From Liolophura sinensis (lineage: Eukaryota; Mollusca; Polyplacophora; Chitonida; Chitonidae), in NCBI RefSeq assembly GCF_032854445.1, contig NW_027018040.1, positions 64,001 to 107,475 of the forward strand: a DNA stretch of 43,475 nucleotides, read 5' to 3'. This document shows positions 1 through 8,929 of the stretch, in pieces; within the stretch, counting starts at the first letter, position 1, and each line of letters opens with the position of its first letter. Made by a program: the position numbers and the translations under genes. Below the pieces are notes generated by a model. That model was given only the letters and a program-made list of their open reading frames with translations, was not told the origin of the DNA and ran no database searches.

Positions 1-687
1 AACGTGAGGAATTGTCAAGCCTTTTGGGTGAATTTTTAACTCGGAAGAAAGTAACCTTACGTGAAATGCAACCGTTGACGGGCAAACTAAATTTCTTTTG
101 CAAAGCCATTTGGCCAGGTAGAGCATTCACTAGACGTTTTCATGACGCCACAAGTCGAGTGAGTAAACCGTACCATTTTATTCGAACTGGCGGAGAGCTT
201 CGTTCCGATATGCAGATGTGGTCACATTTTCTGGACTGCTTTAATAGAACAGTGTATTTTTCGAGTGATGTTTGGTCGTCTGAATCGGTTCTGAAATTGT
301 ATACTGACAGTGCCGGGTCTACTGAATTAGGATGTGGGGCAATTTTTCAGGAAGAGTGGGTATTTTACCCATGGCCAGCTGCTTGGGCTGAGATGGAAGT
401 TATGTGTGGTATAACTTTTCGTCCCAGTCATTTTAGCTATTATGATATGGGGTAGCAAGTTATCAAAGAAGAGGGTGCTGCTAAATATCGATAACGAAGC
501 CCTGGTTGCATTCCTGAACAGACAAACATCTAAATCTAGACGTGTCATGGGACTAGTAAGGCCCTTTGTTCTGAATACAATGTTTCACAACATAACATTT
601 AAAGCGGTACATGTTGCTGGTCAAGTTAATTTAACCGCCAACGCAATTTCTCGTAAACAGTGGGACAGATTCAGAGAAGTGTCCTAA
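1..687 (+). pseudogene. YR retrotransposon: reverse transcriptase end and RNase H, broken
   Basis: This is the C-terminal part of a DIRS/Ngaro-type reverse transcriptase followed by RNase H, entering from the left edge. In 12-455 the frame has the connection-domain signature (LREMQPLTGKLNFFCKAIWP) and the first RNase H strand (LKLYTDSAGSTELGCGAIF, with its catalytic Asp). Near position 420 the frame shifts and continues in 442-687 (LLNIDNEALVAFLNRQTSKS, then HVAGQVNLTANAISRKQW). In the family the last motif is usually an AD-x-x-SR form; here the Asp position reads Asn. The frameshift and this substitution indicate a dead copy. The next domain is the tyrosine recombinase, the order expected for YR retroelements. 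Confidence 0.75.
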
Positions 688-1647
688 TCAGCCAACGTAT
701 CACCAGAGCCGGTCCCAGTCGAGTTCCATACTCTGATCTCCAGCCTGAAGTTGACAGACTCCTCCGAGCAGCACTCTCAGAAAATTCACACGCGACCCAA
801 AGAACTGGTTTAGCTTATTTTCAATTTTGTGCACAAGTAGACACCCAGAATGCTTGGCCTCCTCAGCTGCAGTTCATTGTTTCATACATAGCTCATTTGT
901 CAATACGAGGTCTAACTTACTCTACAGCAAGGTCGTACTTATCCGCGATCTCGTACAGATGTAAGTTAGAAAGGCAAGTGGATTACACATCAGATTTTGT
1001 GGTGTCCAAATTAATGCAGGGAAATGAAACGTATTCACCATAGCCCGGACAGCAGACTACGTATCACCAAAGAAATCTTGCAGAAAGTTATTCGCGTGTT
1101 GCCGAGTGTTTGGGCTAATACGTATGAGTCAACCTTATTCACAACCGCTTTTTCTTTGGAGTATTTTGCCTTTCTTAGGGTCGGAGACTTTGCGGTATCT
1201 AGGGGAAAGCCTGATTATCAGGTTATCAGTCGGGCTGATATTCATTTGGACACAAAGGCAGAGACTCTAACCCTAAATATCCGCTGTTCTAAGACTGATC
1301 AAAGAGGCAAAGATGTAACAATCAAAGTTGACAAGCAAGCGGGAAATCCCCGTATTTGTCCCTACACAAGCATGGGAACATATCTTTCACACAGATCACA
1401 CATCAAGGGCCCTTTGTTTTGTCACTTCAGTGGTGCCCCACTCACTCGGTATCAGTTTTCTGCAATACTTCAGAAATGTTTATAGGTTTTAAACATGCAG
1501 TATTTGAAATACAGAGGTCATTCCCTGCGAATTGGTGCGGCCACAGACCTGGCATTGGCAGGCGGAACAGCAGAAATGATTAAAAGAGCAGGCCGGTGGC
1601 GGTCTGCGTGTTATCAATCATATATACGTGTGTCAATGTTAAAATAA
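660..1647 (+). pseudogene. YR retrotransposon: tyrosine recombinase/integrase, frameshifted
   Basis: This part encodes the tyrosine recombinase that replaces a DDE integrase in DIRS/Ngaro-like elements. The SAM-like core-binding domain is in 660-1043 (LSIRGLTYSTARSYLSAISY). The catalytic domain starts in 1024-1485 (EYFAFLRVGDFAVS contains the first catalytic Arg; LTLNIRCSKTDQRG follows). The C-terminal box lies in a third frame at about 1518-1640: HSLRIGAATDLA (H-x-x-R), then RAGRWRSACYQSYIR with the W and the nucleophile Tyr. At least two frameshifts (near 1030 and 1485-1515) separate these parts, so the copy cannot make an intact enzyme although every catalytic motif is recognisable. Confidence 0.8.
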
Positions 1648-1689
1648 CTGATAAATTTAAAACAATGATATCGTTTAGGTCTTTCAGAG

Positions 1690-2277
1690 TGCATCTGGGT
1701 TATAGGCTCCTCTATAGTCAAAAGAGCTTTCACTGCAGCAGTAACAAGAGGTGGTGGCCCTGATATGGGATTGTCAAGAATAGGGTACACATTGTGGTGG
1801 CAGGGATACAGTGAGATGAGTTTGCTGCAGGTCAGAAACAAAATAGGATTGTTGAAACATATCGGCCCCCAGCTGACCGTCATTGTATTACATTGTAGTG
1901 GGAATGACATAGGCAAAGCAGCTATACGAAAACTAAGATTGGCTATGTTTTCTTTATTTGATTACATCATGCATGAGTTCCCGAATGTGAAAATAATCTG
2001 GTCACAAATAATACCTAGATTAGAATGGCGATATTCGGGCAACAACGCTGGTATCAATCAAGCCAGGAAAAGGTTGAACTCCTTTGTCGGAGGTCTAGTC
2101 ATGAAGAATGGGGGGTCGATTCTCTGTCATAGAGATACGGAGAACAATCCGACTGCATTTATTGACTTTGATGGAGTACATTTGTCACCTGTTGGAAGTC
2201 ATATATTTCTGAACACGTTGCAGGATGGGCTAGAGTATTTCAAAATGACCGGCGGTTCAATTTACCCGCCTTATTAG
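1690..2277 (+). CDS. SGNH/GDSL-type hydrolase domain carried by the YR element
   Basis: This is an uninterrupted frame of about 195 codons with the blocks of SGNH esterases: CIWVIGSSIVKRA (block I, nucleophile Ser), IVLHCSGNDIG (block III, Asn) and FIDFDGVHLSPVG (block V, Asp-x-x-His). The frame is open upstream of its first Met at 1765, and block I lies before that Met. A splice-acceptor-like tract ends just before it (tttaggtctttcag, about 1675-1688), so the domain may be reached by splicing. SGNH domains are known in some Ngaro-type YR retroelements and in some CR1 LINEs. Its position 40 bp after the recombinase stop supports it as cargo of this element rather than a host gene. The substrate is unknown. 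Confidence 0.7.
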   Translation, partial: CIWVIGSSIVKRAFTAAVTRGGGPDMGLSRIGYTLWWQGYSEMSLLQVRNKIGLLKHIGPQLTVIVLHCSGNDIGKAAIRKLRLAMFSLFDYIMHEFPNVKIIWSQIIPRLEWRYSGNNAGINQARKRLNSFVGGLVMKNGGSILCHRDTENNPTAFIDFDGVHLSPVGSHIFLNTLQDGLEYFKMTGGSIYPPY

Positions 2278-2430
2278 TTGATGGCATTGTTCACGGCTGC
2301 TGTTTGTGCTGAACTCCTAACCTACACTATGTGTGGTGGTGTGCTTTGGTTTACTTCTTCTAAACCGTCGCACATTTGGCGATAGGAGCGGCACAAAGCC
2401 AACTAACAAAATTTACATGCATATTAAATG
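2278..2430. other. AT-rich spacer, probable 3' end of the YR element
   Basis: There is no coding signal here. A weak imperfect inverted similarity (ttgtgctgaactccta against a complement near 2380-2395) could belong to the terminal or split repeats typical of YR retroelements, but I cannot identify a matching left copy because the left end is outside the window. Confidence 0.3.
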
Positions 2431-2550
2431 AATTTGACCTCTGCATCGCCCAGGATCAAGACTGATTATGATAAGAACTTTGATTTTGTTGATGATGTGA
2501 ATTTTAAATGGAAAGTGTTGAAATGTGACCTCTGCATCGCCCAGGGTCAA
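2431..2550. repeat. Left repeat of the Penelope-like element (pseudo-LTR-like)
   Basis: Two copies of a motif beginning gacctctgcatcgccca lie at 2436 and 2527, separated by a stretch containing tttgattttgttgatgatg. The same arrangement, in the same orientation, occurs at 5419-5760 on the other side of the reverse transcriptase frame. Direct terminal repeats with partial tandem structure (pseudo-LTRs) are a known feature of Penelope-like elements. On the element's own (minus) strand this is the downstream copy. Confidence 0.6.
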
Positions 2551-3149
2551 TTAGTGAATATAGGCCTAAGCGTCAAGTCCGGCATTCATATACCATTCGT
2601 AGTCCGTAAAAGGCGTTCCTAGTCGATAATCGCAAGATCCATTTCCAAAACAACGTTTAACACTAACTCCCAAAGACAAAGGTATGTAAGAAATTATACA
2701 AATAAGAAATAAAGCCAGTAACACACAAGAGAGAAGCGGTCATCAGTTTTCAATGATGCCGGGCAGACAATGAATATTCCAGGCATGAATTCCATATCAA
2801 AGTTCAAATTCGTAGTCCGTGAATGAATTCCATGTCAAATAACAGTTAAACAAGTATCTCAGTCGCGCTTTAATTGCAACTGTTCATAAAGCGGAATTAG
2901 ATACAGTTTGAAAATGACGAGCGTTACAGACCCTAACCGATCAGATTGTGATTCAAAAGTAACGGACGATTACGTCTTTCCCGTTAATATGTAAAGATCT
3001 CATGCTACAAGAGGCGCCATCTATGATGTTACACATGACATACAATATAGACGGTTACACTGGGCAACCAGCGCCATCTATGTTGCCAAATACCATGAAC
3101 GTGATGGATATGTACATAGGGATAACAGCACTGTCTGTGTGGTTGATGA
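2551..3149 (-). other. Noncoding region downstream of the Penelope-like RT
   Basis: No gene is visible. The stretch holds two copies of the phrase attcgtagtccgt (about 2597 and 2808) and two gcgccatctatg motifs (about 3013 and 3071). It probably forms the 3' untranslated part of the Penelope-like element on the minus strand, though no sharp element end can be drawn. Confidence 0.35.
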
Positions 3150-5494
3150 TCACAATGCAGATCGCCAGAGATCCTGAACGCTCTGTCTATACCTGCCAAC
3201 AAGGGTGTTATACTCATTGTAAAATTTGAGAAACTTAGAATGAAGGCTTTTGACGGAGTATCCTTGACAAACTAGTATTTGAACTAGCAACTTGTGACGC
3301 AGTTTAAAGTCATCACAATTAACGCAAGATCTGTCAAATGCTACAAGGCGAGATATGTATACGTCATATGCAGGACCCTTTGGTATATTGCTATCTAAAT
3401 AAGGATAATTTACAATATCAAAATTGAAACTATCCCTTTTGTGGTAAAGGCGGCGTGAAAGGAGAGCTTGTTCGTCTTTGTACAGATATAGATCCAAATA
3501 AGATGTACCATCAGGACTATCTGTTGTCTCCTTTAAATCCAATGAAGGCGGATAGATTTTCTTCACCGCTTCAGCAATATGGGGATTATTTAACGCCAGT
3601 AGATCATCATTATACCGCTTGGTAAATGAAAAGGATCGAGCTTTAAAGATATTACTTTTAAGTAATTTCTGCATATAGTCGTATTCATATGAAAACAGGT
3701 ATAGGTCTGCCAAAAGAGTCGGACAATTGGTACCCACTGGAATACCTATGCACTGTTGGTAAATGGTATCTCCGAATTTCACATAGATGTTATTTATGAG
3801 AAACTCAAGTAATTCAATAAATAATGTAACATCCCATGAGTGGTAACCTTTATAAAGAGTAGAACTAACTAAAGCCTTATTGTTTCTGACGTTAATGTAA
3901 CGGTGACCTGTTTTAGAAAATACCGAGACAATAACGATATTCTTTCAATAAGATCTTTTTGAGGAATCGTAGTATAGAGAGTAGAGAAATCCCATGTAGA
4001 TACGTCTTTGTACGGTATATGTATATGAGCATCAAGTTCTTCTGTAAGATGTTTGGAGTTGTTAAGAATCCACATGCAGTTGACACCTGAATTTTTTGTT
4101 ATGGCACAACAATACTTATTTCAAAATGACTTTACTTCTTGTAACGCTCTCGTAAGTAGGGTTGACAAGAGTTTGGTGGTACAGCTTCTTGAACCCGCAA
4201 TAAATCGATCCTTGTATGGGGATTTATGCATTTTAGGAATCCAGTAAAGTTGTGGTATTTCTGTATGACGTGTAGGTATATTTATGCGCCTTTCTTTAAG
4301 AAAAGTTTTGTGTTTGTTATATATTTCCTCCAGAGTACATGTAGTAGCAGAATGCGTGGATGTCGTTGTAGAAGCACATAACTCTTGAACAAGAATTTGA
4401 TAATAATAATTCTTGCAAATAAAGATGACATCATTAGGAACCTTGTCTGCTATAGTGATGGCAAATTTACTATGAAGGTTAGCGAGTGTTTCTTGCACAG
4501 TGGGATCATTCAGAACCTGTTTAACTTTAGGTAGAGCATCAATGTCTAGACGGTGTATAGTTAAACTTACCTTCTTTTTGACAACCTCAAGCCAATCGTT
4601 AAGTACCGAAGAATCCACTTTCTCCCGTTTTGACAATTTTTTAACATAGTCCTCAAGTGCCGAGATGATATTTTTTTTGTTTGATCGAATGTTGACATTT
4701 CTCTTTTCTCTATACTTAGGACCCCTCATAAAGAGATTCCTTGGATCATGATTCTTAATAATATTAAGGTCACCAGTCAAGACATGTTTACATTTGTCGT
4801 AGGTTAAAACTGAGGATTCACAATCACAGTTATAGCCGCCAGAAGTATACGTCGCCAAATCGAACTCCTTGATGGCCTGGGAATAATTGAAAATTTTGGA
4901 AGCGGTAGGCTTTGTATACTCATAGGATATGCAAGGTGGCTCTTGGATATTAAAATAATTAGACACAGCACTACGAACATCGGGTTCATTAAAGACGCGT
5001 TGTAGGTTAATTAAATCAAGGCCACTGTCTAAATACTTTATCTCCAGAAAGAGTCGATCGTATTGAGTTTCAATTGTAGTTACAGGGCGATACAATCGAA
5101 AATACGATATGTCTTGACACAGACGTACAAGGTGAGGTGGAACATAAAAATTGCGTATGTTATTGGATACGTCTTGAACTACCTGTTTTAGCAAGTTCAG
5201 TGGCAGTGCATATAATACTGTGCGTAGAGCATGCACGCTGTTGGTGTCATACGACAATCCTGCTAAAAAGCTAACTGTAACGTGTTGGTGAATCATGTTT
5301 CTGTTGAACTTCCTACTACCATGACTGCGAGGTCTACGTTTATGGTATTTGAATAAATTTGTTATGATGGAGTCATGTGGTTGGCTAGATGTTACATTGC
5401 CGATTCCCATAATGAATACCGATGATGAGAATAACTTTGATTTTGTTGATGATGTGAATTTGGAATTGAAAATGTTGAAATTGGACCTCTGCAC
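3150..5494 (-). pseudogene. Penelope-like element reverse transcriptase (CxC-type, Naiad-like), one nonsense and one frameshift
   Basis: This minus-strand frame encodes a reverse transcriptase of Penelope-like type. From 5494 down to 4121 it runs 457 codons, with a CxC motif at residues 223-225 (NCDCESSVLTY), a helical linker, and PQLYWIPKMHKSPYKDRF. An in-frame TGA (4121-4123) interrupts it; the same frame then continues through WDFSTLYTTIP (motif A, Asp). A frameshift near 3910 moves the rest into another frame: IGIPVGTNCPTLLADLYL (motif B), RYNDDLL (motif C, Asp-Asp) and SYLDLYLY. The frame ends at 3150 with no GIY-YIG domain after the RT. A CxC motif before the RT and no C-terminal endonuclease match the Naiad/Chlamys group, but I do not see the N-terminal GIY-YIG expected of that group, so this copy may be 5'-truncated. 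The first 30 codons overlap the flanking repeat, so the true start may be the Met near 5410. Confidence 0.75.
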
Positions 5495-5760
5495 CGCCCA
5501 GAGACAATACCCGTACTGTTACTGATTATGAGCTTAACTTTGATTTTGTCGATGATGTGAATTTCAAATTTAAAGTTTTAAAGTTTGACCTCTGCACAGT
5601 CCAGGGTCAATACTGATGATGAGATAACTTTGACTTTGATGATGTGAACTTTGATATTGAACTGTTGTTTGAATGCTTGATTTGAGGGCTTGTCATTGTC
5701 TTGTCGACAGCCCGACTTAAAATGATTTGACCTCTGCACCGCCCAGGGTCAAGACTCATA
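5419..5760. repeat. Right repeat cluster of the Penelope-like element (three units)
   Basis: Three diverged units carry gacctctgca at 5483, 5587 and 5729, each preceded by a form of taactttgattttgt-ngatgatgtgaa. They match the pair at 2431-2550 in the same orientation. On the element's strand this cluster lies upstream of, and partly overlaps, the start of the RT frame, as expected for a 5' pseudo-LTR. Each unit contains ttgacc followed about 15 nt later by ggtcaa, so it could form a short hairpin. Confidence 0.6.
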
Positions 5761-6027
5761 ACAACCAGCCGTGGACATATCACGCCAATTTTTAAAATAA
5801 AAGAAAAACTAAAATTTTAACATATGCATTGTTTTTGTCTTTATCTTTTCTGAGATAACGCTGTCCCTGTGATTGTCTGCACTCCTTGCCAGTAACATAT
5901 CCAGGAACATCCGGGTTTATATGTGTTGAATATAATACACTTAGTCTATTAAAAAGAACAATTCTGACAGCATTATTTTTGATCGCGCCTGGAGAAGGTT
6001 AATGGTTTCCTGTAGGCAATCCAGTTA
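5761..6027. other. Noncoding, AT-rich
   Basis: I see no gene, RNA or clear repeat here. It may be the outer part of the Penelope-like element's 5' region. Confidence 0.3.
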
Positions 6028-6190
6028 ACCTGGATGGCTCAGATGGTTAAAGCACTGGTTCTCTGACCACTTTGAGGTCGCATGTTCAAATCCTGCTCTC
6101 TCTGATTCAGCTGCGTCTATGTCTGCAAGTTTGTCAGCTACCTGCCAAAGGTGGGTGATTTTTTCGGTACGGCAATAAATATCAATCAAT
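6028..6190 (+). mobile_element. tRNA-derived SINE
   Basis: The head resembles a tRNA gene with RNA polymerase III boxes: tggctcagatggttaaagca (box A) and ggtcgcatgttcaaatcc (box B). A body (cagctacctgccaaaggtgg) and a short A-rich tail (ggcaataaatatcaatcaatc) follow. The missing acceptor-stem pairing and the appended tail make this a SINE rather than a tRNA gene. It differs in body and tail from the more common SINE elsewhere in the window. Confidence 0.75.
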
Positions 6191-6297
6191 CACGTTAACC
6201 TGATCAGCGCCATGTAAGTGGCGATTCGTTATGTTCTGCGCTAATCACCAATGAAATAAAAAAAAACTAGACAGATTTGTTTTTGTTCAGTTTGCAG

Positions 6298-6493
6298 GCT
6301 TTTCGTGCGTGGTTTCCTGATGACTGAGCAACAGCTTTTTGAGATGAGAACACCTGTAACGACAATATGTGCCCGTTTGTGCATTAAGCCGTGTGAGGTC
6401 TTTAGCTACAATCTGCGCACGCGCCAGTGCCGTGGGTTTCTTGGCACTGCGGGCAAACTTGAAGGCGAGAAGAACTCCGAGTGGGACACATGA
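6298..6493 (+). CDS. Orphan terminal exon with PAN/apple-like cysteine pattern
   Basis: A polypyrimidine-rich acceptor (ttttgttcagtttgcag, ending 6297) precedes an open frame to a TGA at 6491-6493, starting in phase 1. The peptide has the spacing of part of a PAN/apple domain: ICARLCIKPCEVFSYNLRT followed by RQC. Such domains are extracellular binding modules in many invertebrate secreted or lectin-like proteins. No upstream exon, signal peptide or further domain is visible nearby, so it is either the last exon of a gene whose other exons I cannot recognise or a stranded exon copy. Confidence 0.4.
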
Positions 6494-7634
6494 GAAATCG
6501 TTAATATTTGAAACTGTAAAATAATTACGTGCTGAGAAGATTTTCTAATGTAACCATCCCCGGTAAAAAAAGCTTATACTGTTTATACTGTTTATGATAT
6601 GGAGCATACATAAATAGAGATTTGCCATCTACGTGCTAAAGTGCAATTTAACTGATACATGAAACAGCGGAAATAGCTGACCTTAATTTTTATAGTTACA
6701 AATGAAAGGGCGCAAAGCTTTCTGGTGAGGAATTTGACAAGAAAAAATAGCTGAACGCTGGAAGAAATGTCGCGAACAAACTTCATTCAACCTGTTGATA
6801 AAGTATTTTACCATGCCCCAACCCCGAAAACAGTCCAGTGAGTTGAGGTTTGAGTGTCAGTTTAGGCAAAGAACATGATTAAACTGTGTCTTTTTCACTG
6901 ATATTTTGTTCCATTCCACCGATATTTCAGAATATTCCATTCTTCGATGTGGTAGCCATATAAACGATTTTAAATTAAATTAAATTAAATTTTAATACTT
7001 TTTCATGCAAATGTTTATTAAATAGGATCAGAACACATTGTCTTGCGTAATTCTGAACATTGTAATTGGGCTCAGTACTTTGGAATTAACATTTTATTTT
7101 TCCTTGGGGCAAATGCGAATATCTCCAAACTTTGAACAAAGAGATTTATGGTCTAGATGCGGCCTCGCGTCAGGAGGTGTATAAGATACCTTATCAAATG
7201 CGGTGGCTGTCCAGTACTCTATTGAGTTCCCTACATTCGTAAGCGTGACATCCGTCATATAGAAGGGCTGCATAGGCAGTCAGCCATATTGGAGTCCTTT
7301 AGATTACAGCTTGCCTATGACTACTAACGGTGTGCCCAAGATAAATACGCCCAAAATAGTCATAGACAGTTAGAACAGTTGAGTAATTTGATAAACTAAA
7401 CTGACGATTCTCTTTAAGGGAATTTGAAAACCGGTGCAAAAGTCTTCAACAGTGTTCATACAGTAAGCAACATATTCTTTTTGACCTTTTTAAAGCCCAT
7501 CAGAAGGGAAACCACAAGCCATGTTCTTCAGGCTGACAAGTTTCTGGAGTGCTTGGACAGTGACATCAGGCAGTTTGCCCAATAAAATGAATGAGAACAA
7601 ACACATGTATTTCAGGGGTCAACGATGGAGTAGT
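6494..7634. other. No gene recognised; short (TTAAA)n run
   Basis: The stretch is AT-rich with stop codons in all frames. A short pentanucleotide run (ttaaattaaattaaattaaat) lies at about 6970-6990. Nothing else is identifiable. Confidence 0.5.
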
Positions 7635-7640
7635 GTTACA

Positions 7641-8119
7641 GTAAAAGAAAGCTAAAATATGAAGTAAGGTTCATCATACAGACAACCGTGCATAAATATG
7701 CTTTCATTTGCTTTTTTTTTAGATCTTTGTGAAGAGAGTTAAAGCCGTTTAAACCTTTGAATTCTAAGGTGGGCTTTACGGACCATACTATCAAAGTTTA
7801 GGAACTGTTACGTCACATGGAGTTTTTCCAACTTTAATCACGACACTGGATGTTGTAATAACTCCTTTAACCAATGAGTAAAAGATTACTGAAATGATAT
7901 TCCCCAAAATTCCTTCCTGTTGATGAGCCTCGGGGGGGGGGGGGGGGGATGTGTTGTGACGTGAGAGGTCCTAAATACCGTCAGAATGGCCACCGTAAAA
8001 TTGAAATATTTGAATGCCTTTCAACACCCTAAACAAATTTAAAAAAAAATGAAAGCATTTTTACACAGTTTCAGTGGTCTGTATGATGAACCTTACTTCA
8101 TATTTTAGCTTTCTTTTAC
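7641..8119. mobile_element. Foldback/MITE-like element with perfect 43-bp inverted termini
   Basis: 7641-7683 and 8077-8119 are exact reverse complements over 43 bp (outer end gtaaaagaaagctaaaatat, inner end catcatacagac). The complementarity continues inward with mismatches (atgctttcatt, then ttacggnggcc, then gttacgtcacat-like blocks), so almost the whole 480 bp could fold into one hairpin. The interior has no coding capacity and includes a long G run at about 7931-7948. This fits a non-autonomous foldback or MITE element. No convincing target-site duplication is visible, so the exact ends are uncertain. Confidence 0.7.
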
Positions 8120-8327
8120 TTTAAATAAAAAAAAGAAAAGTAAAAAAAACTTAGAATGACAAGTAATCAACATGTGAGCCAGACCCACTCGACGATACAC
8201 TCAGCAACAACAACAACATCCTGAGAGCCACCCAGAGCTTGCCGTGGATCCAGGAGAATACAAGCATTTTATGTCTTTTATGTCTTTGTATATTATATTG
8301 AGAGAAAAAGTGCCATGTCCGTGATAC
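8120..8327. other. Noncoding spacer with a short CAA run
   Basis: A short (CAA)n run lies at about 8201-8217. No gene or mobile element is recognised. Confidence 0.4.
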
Positions 8328-8876
8328 TGTTACGAACCCGGTTTTTTAAATATTCCATTATATTTTTTGATTTGCTCTTGACTCAGTGTCTGACGTGTGT
8401 ATTTCCCACTGTGTACGTTATAGCCTGCACTGTAATTTAGTCAAGCGTTCCCGAGGCTTCGGTGTTCACGAGTTTAGTGTCATTGTACAAAGCGTATACA
8501 TTCTGGAAATATGTATCGGTGTTTTAAACATATCTACGATCAAACCATCCAGAAATTCTTTACGTTAGTGTATAAATATGACCGACGGAGTTGTGAAGCT
8601 CGCGGTCATTTACTCAAGTCCACTTGAGAGCAGTGATATTGACTGTCATCCACTGTGAAAGATTCGGCGGAGCTTGTATTTGTCATTGTCTTTTTGTGCG
8701 ATCACTCACAATTCATCCCAGTTTACCCTGAAAGTGACTTTGTGTATATTTCCGAGGAGTGAAACATACATGGACAGCTCGTGGACGCTACTGTCAACCA
8801 GTCCGCCTTGAGAATTTACACATTCACAGGCTGTTGGGGAATAAATCTTCGTCAGCGTATATAAAGTATATGTACA
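8328..8876 (+). mobile_element. Possible solo LTR
   Basis: The segment starts tgttacgaacccgg and ends tatgtaca, so it has TG...CA boundaries. It contains, in order, a TATA-like box (gtataaatatga, about 8570), a hairpin-capable ctcaagtccacttgag about 40 bp downstream, and an AATAAA signal at about 8841. That U3-R-U5-like order is what an LTR shows. No internal retroviral-type gene is adjacent and no clean target duplication is seen, so it would be a solo LTR at best. The alternative is a coincidental promoter/poly(A) arrangement. Confidence 0.35.
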
Positions 8877-8889
8877 GGTATACGTTAAA

Positions 8890-8892
<3 letters not shown>

Positions 8893-8926
<34 letters not shown>
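8893..8926. repeat. (TA)n microsatellite
   Basis: An uninterrupted run of about 17 TA dinucleotides lies next to the putative LTR end and the 3' side of the minus-strand LINE. Confidence 0.9.

Positions 8927-8929
<3 letters not shown>

Noticed and set aside
2431-5760. Hammerhead ribozyme in the Penelope-like repeats
   Set aside because: Hammerheads are known in some Penelope-like elements, and ctgatga occurs near 5615, but I could not find the matching gaaa core and stems on either strand by eye.
6028-6100. Functional tRNA gene
   Set aside because: Boxes A and B are present but the acceptor stem does not pair and a SINE body and tail follow.
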